From assembly GCA_964586675.1 (NCBI GenBank), contig CAZPHQ010000003.1, positions 146,632-210,631 on the forward strand: a stretch of DNA of 64,000 nt, read 5' to 3'. Shown here in pieces: positions 50,806 to 58,869 of this stretch. The position numbers and the translations under genes are program-made. The stretch is from JADLGH01 sp964586675. Lineage in GTDB: Bacteria; Desulfobacterota_D; UBA1144; Nemesobacterales; UBA2774. How positions within the stretch are numbered: position 1 is the first letter of the stretch; every line of letters starts with the position of its first letter. A model generated the notes under the pieces. That model was not told the DNA's origin and did no database searches. It was given only the letters and a program-made list of their open reading frames with translations.

Positions 50806-51936
50806 CTATAACTCGTATACGGTAACGAGCTCCATAGTTTTATCCAGCACGCCTTCAACATCCATGACCTTTTCGAGCTCTTTCACTCGCCGGAGGTGCG
50901 CCTTCGTACGCGGCCCCGAGGATACTATAGAGCAGCAGTCTTTGTAATCGGCTATGGATGCTTTATATGTGCCTATTCTCTTCGCGTAATCGACTATCTC
51001 CTGCTTGTCGAACGCTATCAGGGGCTGAAAGACTGGCAGAGCGGCGGCATCCCTGAAGATTGTGATGTTTTCCATCGTCTGCGAGGCCACCTGGCCGAGA
51101 CTGTCTCCCGTAACGAGGGCCTGACATTTCTCGGAGGCGGCTACCATGCATGCCGCGCGCGCCATGAATCTCCTGAACAGGATAAGCTCGTGGCCTTTGA
51201 CGTCGCCCGCGCCGAGGAGCGCCATTTCAAAGGGATAATACGGGACAAGGTGAAGCCGGGATTTTCCCTGGTAGGAATCGAGTATCCGCGCCAGGTCCTC
51301 CATTTTCGATCCGAATACCTTGTCGTTGGCGCTGAAAACGTGGAAATGTATAAAATCCACCCTGCATCCGCGCTTCATCATGAGGAACGAGGAAACGGGA
51401 GAATCTATACCGCCTGACAGAAGAGACAGCACCTTCCCGCTGACTCCTGTAGGGAAGCCTCTCAGGCCCTCCAACCTGTCGAAATATATATACGCCCTGT
51501 CGGCTATTTCGATATTTATCCTGAGCGCCGGATTCTTTAGATTTACAGGAAGGCCGAACCTTCCTGCCACCTCGCCCCCGATCCTCGAGGCGAGCTCCAT
51601 GGAACGGACGGGGAAGCTTTTGTCGGACCTGTTCGCATTCACGCCAAAGTCGGCTTTGCCTACGATTACTTTCTCCGCCCTCTCAAGCACATCTTTCAGT
51701 ATCGCGTCATAGTCCTTGTCCACGACGAATGCAGGCGCGTACCAGGATATGCCGAATACCCTGGCGAGGGCTTCCAGGTTTCCGCCTTCCATGACGAATC
51801 TCCCTCTTTGTCTGAACACCTTCCCGCCAGCCATCCTCCCTATATTTTCCTGTAGCTTTATCTCGAAGAGACTCCTGTTTCTGCCCTTGAGAGAGAGCTC
51901 TCCATAATGAATCAGCGTTACTTTTTTATCTTTCAT
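50806..51936 (-). CDS. thiI: tRNA 4-thiouridine synthase ThiI
   Basis: ThiI transfers sulfur to U8 of tRNA and, in some bacteria, to ThiS for thiamine synthesis. The 376-residue protein has an N-terminal ferredoxin-like region, a THUMP domain (about 60-165) and an adenylating PP-loop domain with LLSGGIDSPVSSF, FRRFMARAACMVA and TGDSLGQVASQTMENI. The C-terminal rhodanese domain of the E. coli enzyme is missing, as in most bacteria, so a separate sulfur carrier is needed. The ATG at 51936 gives MKDKKVTLIHYGELSLKGRN. Confidence 0.95.
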   Translation of the reverse strand: MKDKKVTLIHYGELSLKGRNRSLFEIKLQENIGRMAGGKVFRQRGRFVMEGGNLEALARVFGISWYAPAFVVDKDYDAILKDVLERAEKVIVGKADFGVNANRSDKSFPVRSMELASRIGGEVAGRFGLPVNLKNPALRINIEIADRAYIYFDRLEGLRGFPTGVSGKVLSLLSGGIDSPVSSFLMMKRGCRVDFIHFHVFSANDKVFGSKMEDLARILDSYQGKSRLHLVPYYPFEMALLGAGDVKGHELILFRRFMARAACMVAASEKCQALVTGDSLGQVASQTMENITIFRDAAALPVFQPLIAFDKQEIVDYAKRIGTYKASIADYKDCCSIVSSGPRTKAHLRRVKELEKVMDVEGVLDKTMELVTVYEL

Positions 51937-51992
51937 GTCGGGAATCTAAAAACCAGAAGGTATTTAACAGGGCATTCTAAAACACTTTTTAT

Positions 51993-52030
51993 AAAAAAAG
52001 CCGGGGGAGCTTATCAACAGCTCCCCCGGC
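51993..52030 (-). terminator. strong rho-independent terminator of the surface-protein operon
   Basis: GCCGGGGGAGCT at 52000-52011 pairs perfectly with AGCTCCCCCGGC at 52019-52030 around a seven-base loop. On the minus strand the stem is followed by seven T. Confidence 0.95.
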
Positions 52031-52071
52031 AGTTCTTTTCGTTATGGGTTAATGCAAAGAAAGAATAAGTA

Positions 52072-52095
52072 GTGGTGAGCCCTCGGGCTCACCAC
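52072..52095 (-). terminator. second hairpin after the surface-protein gene
   Basis: GTGGTGAGCC and GGCTCACCAC form a ten-pair stem with a CTCG (minus strand CGAG) tetraloop, starting 17 bases after the stop at 52113. The tail on the minus strand (TTATTCTTTCTTTGC) is moderately T-rich. It may protect the 3' end or act as a first terminator ahead of the stronger one. Confidence 0.55.
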
Positions 52096-52112
52096 CGGTT
52101 ATTTATCGATTC

Positions 52113-54116
52113 TTATTTCTTTCTTCTAAGTCTTCTTACACCGAAGGCGAATGCCACCGGAACCAGCGGTATAAGAACGTTAGCCAGTGCGGTACCAAGC
52201 TGTACCGGGGAACCGGCTATCGCGCAGCTGCCGCCACTGCCACCCGGGGTCCTTGTCGGAGCAACCGTCGGGGTTACCGTCGGCGGGGTCGTCGGGCCGG
52301 TCGTCGGGCCGATCGTCGGCGGAGTCGTCGGGCCGGTCGTCGGGCCGATCGGCGTGAAGTCGTCGCTGATGATTACGTTCTCGTCGATACCGAGCCTGAG
52401 GTAGCAAGCGCTGATGCTGCCGCAGCTGTTGAATATCTCGGAATCATCCCAGATACCGGCCGTTGCGGTTACGAATGCAGGCAGCGGCTGATATGAAGGC
52501 TCGTAGGAATCGGTGAAGTTGATAAGAACAACGTCTGCACCAGCACCATTTACGTTGCCCGGGAGGACGTTGAACTGACCGGCCATCGCCGTCGGAACGA
52601 AGTTGGTGAGGAACGCGTTCTCAGCACCGGTGAGGATGCCGTCGCACTCGAGCACGAGGTTGAACTCTTCGATAATCCTGAAGTTGTCAACGAAAGTTCC
52701 AACCGTACCTATATCCTCTATACAATTCGTCTTTTCGCCGGTTATAACCTGGACAACGTAGGAGCTGCCGTCCTGAGGAGCAGAGAGCGTGCCGGTTACG
52801 AATCCAGACCTCGTCTCGAAGTTGAAGGCGGGGAGATCCGGAGCGTCAACGCCGGTCGTGTTCAGCGTGCTGAGCTCAGCGCAGGAACCGCCGGTCGGGG
52901 GAGTACCACCGCCGGTGAAGGTGTAGCAGTCGCACTCCTGGAAGGCCGGGGTGAGCGACGGGAAGCTTGTAACGTCTATTGTACAAACCATCGCGTACTG
53001 GTCGCACTCGTCAGCGTCGGTAAGGAGCGACAGCTGGTAGCTGACCGTGCCGTCCGTCGAGCCGTCGTTCAGGAGGCCCGGGGTGAATATGTTGCTTTCA
53101 AGAACCGTTACGTTCGTTTCAGCAGCGCCGCCAATGAGGTTGACAGGCTGAGTAAGCGAAGCGGCAAGGGTCGCCGTTATGGAGCCAGGCGCAGCGCCCG
53201 AGCCATAAGCGCCCGTGGACGTAGCCGAAGAGGAACCAACGAAGGCCATAAACCTGTTGGCGTTCGGGGCGTCGCACTCGGGGTCTGCCGGGTCATCGCA
53301 GAGCGGAGGATCAACCGCAGGCGATATGTTGGAAGCTTCTACTACAGAAGAGGTACCCTGAACCTGGACCCATTCGGGAACGGAGCCCGGTCCGGTTTCA
53401 AAGGAGCCATTGTCTATAAGGTTAGCCGTTGCAGGCTCGTCTATATCGAGACAAACAGCCGCCCTGTGATATGCGTTCATGCCGTATTCATAACCCTGGG
53501 CATCTACAACGTAGGTCGTAGCGCCAAGGCCGTTGTAGTCAACTGCGACGTCGGAAGAGGGACAGTCGTTAACCGCGGTTACAACCAGGAAGCCCTCTCT
53601 GCCCTGAAGAACGCCGTCGTTGGCCTGAACGCCATCGTTGGTGATAAGGTCGCTGAAATCGTAAGCGTGGGTATCACCGCCGGTGTAGAAGTCGCAGAAG
53701 TTGGTGAGCTCTCCGCAATCAGCGCCAAGCACACGAACGTGGACCGCTATGGGCGAGGGGAACGCGTTGGTAACCTGAAGGACAGTCGTCCTGCCTTCAG
53801 CCTGCGTCCACCAGCTTACTACCTGAGCGCCAAGGGTGTTGGTCGGGAAGGGCTGGAATAAGTCGGTGAAATCGACCTGCATCCAATCCATGCCGCCTAC
53901 CGCGCCGCCCGCCGAGCCTTCAACAGTACCGATCAAGCCGGCGCTGAAGTTCCTCGAGCTGGACGAAAGATCTATATCAAGCCAGCCAGTCGTATTCGGT
54001 ATAAAGGGGCAGAACTGATCGTTCTCACCCACCCCTTTAGCTTCGTTCTGGAAACCGAAGCCCAAGAGGACAAGCATTGTAACAGCTATCAAAGAAAACC
54101 TTAACTTGCTTATCAT
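52113..54116 (-). CDS. secreted surface protein with Thr/Pro repeat and C-terminal anchor
   Basis: This 667-residue protein has a signal peptide (1-27) and a long extracellular region rich in Asn, Thr and Asp. A domain at about 90-220 (VLQVTNAFPSPIAVHVRVLG, VVDAQGYEYGMNAYHRAA) is shared with the protein of the gene upstream. Near the C-terminus a 12-residue repeat, IGPTTGPTTPPT, occurs twice. GGSGGSCAIAGSPVQ, a hydrophobic helix and RRLRRKK follow. This tripartite end looks like a sorting signal with a Cys, comparable to but not identical with known CTERM families. It lies 68 bases after the upstream gene, with a GGAGG ribosome site. It is probably abundant and O-glycosylated, but this is inferred. 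Confidence 0.8.
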   Translation of the reverse strand: MISKLRFSLIAVTMLVLLGFGFQNEAKGVGENDQFCPFIPNTTGWLDIDLSSSSRNFSAGLIGTVEGSAGGAVGGMDWMQVDFTDLFQPFPTNTLGAQVVSWWTQAEGRTTVLQVTNAFPSPIAVHVRVLGADCGELTNFCDFYTGGDTHAYDFSDLITNDGVQANDGVLQGREGFLVVTAVNDCPSSDVAVDYNGLGATTYVVDAQGYEYGMNAYHRAAVCLDIDEPATANLIDNGSFETGPGSVPEWVQVQGTSSVVEASNISPAVDPPLCDDPADPECDAPNANRFMAFVGSSSATSTGAYGSGAAPGSITATLAASLTQPVNLIGGAAETNVTVLESNIFTPGLLNDGSTDGTVSYQLSLLTDADECDQYAMVCTIDVTSFPSLTPAFQECDCYTFTGGGTPPTGGSCAELSTLNTTGVDAPDLPAFNFETRSGFVTGTLSAPQDGSSYVVQVITGEKTNCIEDIGTVGTFVDNFRIIEEFNLVLECDGILTGAENAFLTNFVPTAMAGQFNVLPGNVNGAGADVVLINFTDSYEPSYQPLPAFVTATAGIWDDSEIFNSCGSISACYLRLGIDENVIISDDFTPIGPTTGPTTPPTIGPTTGPTTPPTVTPTVAPTRTPGGSGGSCAIAGSPVQLGTALANVLIPLVPVAFAFGVRRLRRKK
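52282..52353. repeat. two tandem 36-bp units encoding the Thr/Pro linker
   Basis: Two 36-base units, 52282-52317 and 52318-52353, differ at two positions and encode two copies of the 12-residue repeat in the surface protein. Each unit is itself built from shorter near-repeats of GTCGTCGGGCCG. Copy number could vary by slippage. Confidence 0.8.
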
Positions 54117-54184
54117 TTATTTATCCTCCTTTTTTAAATTTGTTATGCATCCGCTATTCATCTGTGTCACCTGTCGTCGTCCTG

Positions 54185-55213
54185 TTATTCAGCCGACCCT
54201 GCTACGATATCGGCAAAAACCGGGTCGGAAAGCCAGGAATCCATGGAACCCGTTCCGTCTCCGTTGTTGAGCCCGAGGAATCCTACGAAGTAGGTCGGGA
54301 AGTTGCACTCGCCCGCGAAGCCGTCGGTGCCGGAGCCACCGGTAACCAGCGGATCAAGACAGACGTTGCCGATAAACGGAAGGAGGAGCCAGCCGGAATC
54401 AACCGGAAGCGCATCGCCCTCGAGCTTGCTCGTGTTACAGATCCTGCCGAAACCCTGGGTGTTCGGGACTGAGTTGTCGATACCGAGGTTGATCGAATCG
54501 GGGTCGCAAGCGAAAGCTATCGGGCTGCAGGAGTTGAAATTCTCAGCGTGGTCGAAGATAAGGTTCTGGTCGCCAGAGCCTATCGAACCGAACTGGGTGC
54601 CTACGAGAGGCGAAGCATAAACGTTGCGTCCATCGAGGAGGTCGACATAGGTAATGCCGACTACGTCAGCGAAAGTGGGATCGTTCACGTTGTTGAAGTT
54701 GAGAACGTTCTCGAATTCACCGGGAATGAGCGGATCAAACTCGCCGACGTCGGAAGAAGCTGCGTTCGTCCTGTACTCGTAACCCTCGGAATCGATGATC
54801 CTGAAGGAGCCGATGAGCGCGCCGGATGTGAACTCGGACGTCGTGTCGAGCGTGATCGCGACGAATCCGTAGCTGTCCGTAAGGTCGGGGCTACCCGGAA
54901 GAGCGGCCATGTCGTAAACGACTGTTTCGCCCGGGGTAAGGAAATCGTCGAAGTCGATCTCGTTGCAGAACTCGTCAGCTTCGAAGACCTGTACGTGAAT
55001 CGCGAGGAACTCGTCCGAGGTGTTGGTTACCTGGACGAACGTTTCCCTGCCGAGCTGATCGTAGTAGTAGATCAACCTGTCGGCGCCGGTGTCCGTGTTA
55101 TCGATCGGATCGTAAAAATTGTTCGGACTGCCAGCGAATGCCTGCATAGGTAGAACCGAAAGAAATGCAAGCACTAAAAAGTACTTAATCTTGGATAAAC
55201 TATCCTGTAGCAT
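54185..55213 (-). CDS. secreted protein related to the surface protein
   Basis: This 342-residue exported protein has a signal peptide MLQDSLSKIKYFLVLAFLSV with likely cleavage after AFA. Its region VQVTNTSDEFLAIHVQVFEADEFC, VVYDMAAL and IIDSEGYEYRTNAASS is homologous to that of the next gene. It lacks the Thr/Pro repeat, the Cys motif and the C-terminal helix, so it would be released or held by partners. Two starts have strong ribosome sites: the ATG at 55213 (GGAGG at nine bases) and ATGs at 55264-55270 (GGAGG at about six). I prefer 55213 because it opens a standard signal peptide. Confidence 0.8.
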   Translation of the reverse strand: MLQDSLSKIKYFLVLAFLSVLPMQAFAGSPNNFYDPIDNTDTGADRLIYYYDQLGRETFVQVTNTSDEFLAIHVQVFEADEFCNEIDFDDFLTPGETVVYDMAALPGSPDLTDSYGFVAITLDTTSEFTSGALIGSFRIIDSEGYEYRTNAASSDVGEFDPLIPGEFENVLNFNNVNDPTFADVVGITYVDLLDGRNVYASPLVGTQFGSIGSGDQNLIFDHAENFNSCSPIAFACDPDSINLGIDNSVPNTQGFGRICNTSKLEGDALPVDSGWLLLPFIGNVCLDPLVTGGSGTDGFAGECNFPTYFVGFLGLNNGDGTGSMDSWLSDPVFADIVAGSAE

Positions 55214-55537
55214 TGAACCTTTCCTCCTTGTTTTGGTATTGTTTATTAAGTTTTCTCTATTCATAGACATCCTCCTCTGGAATTTCCTGCGAAAATGGGA
55301 AATAGACTCCGGACTTGCTCTCTACAGGCAACCTCCACTCCTTTCGATATACAAATACCCGAGCATTTCACAACTGCACAGAATTACAACATAGAATGAG
55401 TTTGTTGTCAAGTCCTTTTCTCCGGGGTAAAGGCGAACTTTCCGGACGGTCTGCATCAGACTCCTTCCTCCTGTGAATTACAGCAATTACATCACATATT
55501 ATAACCCCTGTCAAGACTTTTTGGCATTAATAAATAA
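55214..55537 (-). promoter_or_regulatory. two tandem promoters and long leader of the surface-protein operon
   Basis: On the minus strand TTGACA (55411-55406) with TGTAAT (55388-55383) and TTGACA (55514-55509) with TGTAAT (55491-55486) are both spaced by exactly 17 bases. The predicted starts are near 55376 and 55479. The leaders would be about 165 and 265 bases to the ATG at 55213. Both promoters match consensus better than any other in the window. Confidence 0.75.
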
Positions 55538-55850
55538 TGCGTATAAGGGGCCCGGAGACGGGGGGCCGAAGGGCCCGGGCGGGGGCAGGAAACGCCGCCC
55601 GCGAAGCCCGGCCAGGGGACGGGGCCAGGGAGCCCCGAAAGGGGGCCGAAGGCGTCCCGGAAGGGACTCTCTACGCAAAAGCGAAACAAACCGGCCCGGC
55701 AAAGGGGCGATCCGGGGCCCGTCGGGGGCGTGCGGGAGACCTGTCGGGCAACCGCCGGGGCATACAATCCTCCGCATAATCTGTTAGAATTATGGAAAAG
55801 CCAAGGTTCAGACCGCCTGCCGGCCCGATGGGGGGGCGGGAGACCTTATT
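55538..55850. other. G-rich noncoding region with repeated small hairpins
   Basis: This roughly 310-base stretch on the plus strand is full of runs of three to six G and of short stems, for example GTCCC-GGAA-GGGAC near 55651-55664 and GGGCC-GAAG-GGCCC near 55564-55577. Short frames exist on both strands but have biased, low-complexity compositions and no good ribosome site. I checked for RNase P RNA, tmRNA and SRP RNA signatures and did not find them. It may be a structured RNA, a G-quadruplex-prone spacer, or neither. Confidence 0.4.
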
Positions 55851-55853
55851 TAT

Positions 55854-55882
55854 TTGATTGCCCGGGTATATGGTGTGATAAT
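55854..55882 (+). promoter_or_regulatory. promoter of the S41 protease gene
   Basis: TTGATT at 55854-55859 and GATAAT at 55877-55882 are 17 bases apart, and the -10 is preceded by TGT as in extended -10 promoters. The predicted start is near 55889, 28 bases ahead of the TTG start. Confidence 0.65.
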
Positions 55883-55916
55883 ATCTAAAGAATAAAAGCC
55901 GAAAGGAGAACCAATT

Positions 55917-58865
55917 TTGAAAAGCCTTTCCAGAAAAGCAAGTAAGATTTTTATATTAACCGCCGTACTGGCCATTTCCGCATACATCTTCATACTTTCC
56001 CCGAGCCTTTTAAACCTCGACCGAAACGCCAAAGCCGACAGCCTTAACATAACCAATGTTGTAATGCAATACGTAAAGAGATATTACGTGGACAAATCGG
56101 CCGTTCATCCGAAGGCCATGCTGGTTGAGGGCCTGAACAGGCTCGAGCAGATAGTCGACCAGGTGCTCGTCGACTTCCCGGACGGGGAGGACGGGAATAC
56201 GTTCGAAGTGCAGGTAGCGGGCCAGAAGGCCACGTTCGACATGGGAGGGGTAAACGACCTCGACCTCGTGACGGCGAAGCTGGAACAGGTCTTCGAATTC
56301 ATCACGCCCCATCTTACGGACAACGACCCCAAGATAAGCGACATAGAATACGCCGTGCTCGACCAGATGCTGATGTCGCTCGACCAGCACTCGGGGATAA
56401 TCACCCCCCAGATATACAAGGAGTTCATGATAGAGACCGAGGGGAGCTTCGGCGGCCTCGGGATTGTGATAGGGGTCAGGGACGGGGAGCTCACCGTCAT
56501 ATCCCCGATCGAAGGCACGCCGGCCTACAGGATCGGGATTAAGCCCAACGACAAGATCGTGCAGATAGGAAGCGAATCGACGATCAACATGTCGCTCATA
56601 GAGGCCGTGGGGAAGTTGAGGGGACAGAAGGGCACCGAGGTTTCGATACACGTGATGAGGGAGGGATTTTCGACTCCCAAGGAATACAAGATAGTGAGGG
56701 ACACGATAGTCATAGAGAGCGTCGAAACGTTCGAGCTCGAGGACGGGATCAAATACATAAGGATAAGGGACTTTCAGAAAAATACGCTCGACAGCATTCT
56801 TCACAGCCTTAACACCGCGGCCGTGAAGCCGACCGGGCTCATTCTCGACCTCAGGGGAAACCCGGGCGGGCTGCTCGACCAGGCCCAGAGGATCTCGGAC
56901 CTCTTCCTGACGGACGGCGTTATAGTGACGACGCAGATAGGGAATTCCTCCAAGCCCTATCACGCGAACGACAAGGACGAGGAGTTCTCGGGCAACGTCG
57001 TCGTGCTCGTCGACGCCGGGAGCGCCAGCGCTTCGGAGATCGTCGCCGGGGCGCTCAAGAACAACGAGCGGGCTATCGTCATCGGCGAGAGGACGTTCGG
57101 CAAGGGCTCCGTGCAGCAGATATTCGACCTCAACGACGGCTCGGCCTTAAAGCTCACGATAGCGCAGTACCTGACGCCCGGCGACAAGTCGATACAGGAT
57201 GTGGGCGTTACGCCGGACATAATGCTCCACCCGACCATTTTTACAGGAGACTCTTCCGTCTTTCATCCGAACTCCGACAACCGCCTGAACCAGCCGCAGA
57301 AGAACGAAGAGGCCAAAAAGGAGATATTCGAGAAGCCGGTTTACAACATATCTTACCTCGACGAAAAGAAAGCCCCCGCGGAAGAGGAAGGAGAGCCCAT
57401 ACCCGAAGAGGCGCTTACCAAGGAAGAGCGGAGGAAGGCGCTGGACGAGGACTTTTACGTATCGCTCGCCAAGGACATTATAAAGACCGAGCCGTCGAGA
57501 TCGAGAGCGGAGTCGCTCGGGGAGATCAAGGGCGGGATAGACCAAATCTCGAAGACCGAGGAAGATAAAATCACTGAAAAATGGCTCGCCCTGGGCGTCG
57601 ACTGGTCGGACGGAAACGGGAAGGTCGGAAAGCCTTCCATATCGACGACGGTAACCCCGGCAAGGCCCGAGATCAAGGCGGGCGAGAAGCTCAAGCTGAA
57701 TGTTGAAGTCGAGAACAAGGGACAGGAGCCGGTATACAGGCTCATGGCGACGACGAGGTCCGAGAACCCCGTCTTCGAGGGGAAGGAGCTGATATTCGGA
57801 AAGCTCGCGCCCGGCGAGAAGAGATCGTGGAGCACGACGTTCGAGGTGCCGAAGTGGACGCTCACGAGGGACGACGAGGTCAGGCTCGAATTCCTCGACG
57901 CGGGCAAGTCGGGCATACCGGATTATAAATTCGACGCCAAGACTTTGGGCCTCGAAAGGCCGCTCTATTCGTATAACTACGAGATAGTGGACGACGGCAG
58001 GCTTAACTCAAGGGGCAACGGCAACGGTATCCCCGAGGCCGGAGAGGAGATCGTTCTCCTCGTCAGGGTCAAGAACATCGGGCAGGGAAACTCCGAGAAG
58101 ACGGTCCTTACGCTGAAGAATAATTCAGGGGACAAGATATTCCTCGAAAAGGGAAGGGTCGAAATAGAGAACCTTCCGCCCGGGGACGTCAGGGACGCGG
58201 CGTTCACGTTCGCCGTCAACAGCACCGAGCCGGAGATAGATCTCGAGCTCCAGATAGTGGACGACGTGTTCAAGGAAGGGCTCATCAGCAAGTCGAAAAT
58301 TCCCGGGGCCGGAGAGGGCTCGGGATACGTTCAGAAGGAGCTCTTCGTCACCGTGCCCGGGGAGAGCGCCCAGATAAGGGGCGGGAGCTTCAAGGACGCG
58401 CCTATAGTCGCGACCGCCGAGAAAGGCGCCACGTTCAGCGCGCTCGGACAGAACAGCAACTGGGTCAAGATAAAGCTCGACAACGACTTTATCGGATGGG
58501 CGAACAAGGACAAGGTCATAGTTTCGGAATCGCAGTCGGGGGCGCAGGGACAGGGGTCGCCCCAGTTCAGAAAGACGTTCGAGGCCCCGCCGATAATGAG
58601 CTTTACGCCTCCTCCGGCCACGACCTCCGCGTCGACCGTCAGGCTCGACGGGAAGGTGACGAGCAAGGACGGCGTGGAGCTGGTATCGATATTCATAGGG
58701 GACAATAAGGTTGCGCTTCTTCCGTCGACGAAGACCGAGCTTCCGGTGTCGGTCGATCTCAGGCTGGAAGAGAATGTGAACCTTATAACCGTCATAGCGA
58801 AAGACAGGAAGGGGCTATTATCCAAGCAGTCCTTCGTCGTAAGGAAAGAGGCGCGGCAAGGGTAA
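55917..58865 (+). CDS. large S41-family C-terminal processing protease
   Basis: This 982-residue exported protease has an N-terminal signal or anchor helix (10-30). A PDZ domain (about 172-262, with FGGLGIVIG) and an S41 protease core to about 435 follow. The catalytic Ser371 (DAGSASASE) and Lys396 (TFGKGSVQ) have the normal 25-residue spacing. Unlike CtpA, it continues for over 500 residues: a charged linker, two beta-sandwich regions of CARDB type (about 605-685 and 695-795), an SH3-like domain (about 810-870, ending NDFIGWANKDKVIV) and a last Ig-like region. The extension may bind peptidoglycan or substrates. The TTG start lies eight bases after AAGGAG. It is coupled to the permease gene. 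Confidence 0.9.
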   Translation: MKSLSRKASKIFILTAVLAISAYIFILSPSLLNLDRNAKADSLNITNVVMQYVKRYYVDKSAVHPKAMLVEGLNRLEQIVDQVLVDFPDGEDGNTFEVQVAGQKATFDMGGVNDLDLVTAKLEQVFEFITPHLTDNDPKISDIEYAVLDQMLMSLDQHSGIITPQIYKEFMIETEGSFGGLGIVIGVRDGELTVISPIEGTPAYRIGIKPNDKIVQIGSESTINMSLIEAVGKLRGQKGTEVSIHVMREGFSTPKEYKIVRDTIVIESVETFELEDGIKYIRIRDFQKNTLDSILHSLNTAAVKPTGLILDLRGNPGGLLDQAQRISDLFLTDGVIVTTQIGNSSKPYHANDKDEEFSGNVVVLVDAGSASASEIVAGALKNNERAIVIGERTFGKGSVQQIFDLNDGSALKLTIAQYLTPGDKSIQDVGVTPDIMLHPTIFTGDSSVFHPNSDNRLNQPQKNEEAKKEIFEKPVYNISYLDEKKAPAEEEGEPIPEEALTKEERRKALDEDFYVSLAKDIIKTEPSRSRAESLGEIKGGIDQISKTEEDKITEKWLALGVDWSDGNGKVGKPSISTTVTPARPEIKAGEKLKLNVEVENKGQEPVYRLMATTRSENPVFEGKELIFGKLAPGEKRSWSTTFEVPKWTLTRDDEVRLEFLDAGKSGIPDYKFDAKTLGLERPLYSYNYEIVDDGRLNSRGNGNGIPEAGEEIVLLVRVKNIGQGNSEKTVLTLKNNSGDKIFLEKGRVEIENLPPGDVRDAAFTFAVNSTEPEIDLELQIVDDVFKEGLISKSKIPGAGEGSGYVQKELFVTVPGESAQIRGGSFKDAPIVATAEKGATFSALGQNSNWVKIKLDNDFIGWANKDKVIVSESQSGAQGQGSPQFRKTFEAPPIMSFTPPPATTSASTVRLDGKVTSKDGVELVSIFIGDNKVALLPSTKTELPVSVDLRLEENVNLITVIAKDRKGLLSKQSFVVRKEARQG

Positions 58866-58869
58866 CGGG

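Noticed and set aside
52282..52353. CRISPR array in the repeated DNA
   Set aside because: The units are contiguous with no spacers and lie in frame within a coding region, encoding a 12-residue protein repeat.
55473..55787. Open frames in the G-rich region on both strands
   Set aside because: They have extreme Gly/Arg/Pro composition, no ribosome site and no family similarity. They reflect base composition.
55540..55800. RNase P RNA, tmRNA or SRP RNA in the G-rich region
   Set aside because: None of the conserved blocks (GAGGAAAGTCC and ACAGAA for RNase P, tRNA-like ends for tmRNA, the GGAAGCAGCC loop for SRP) could be found.
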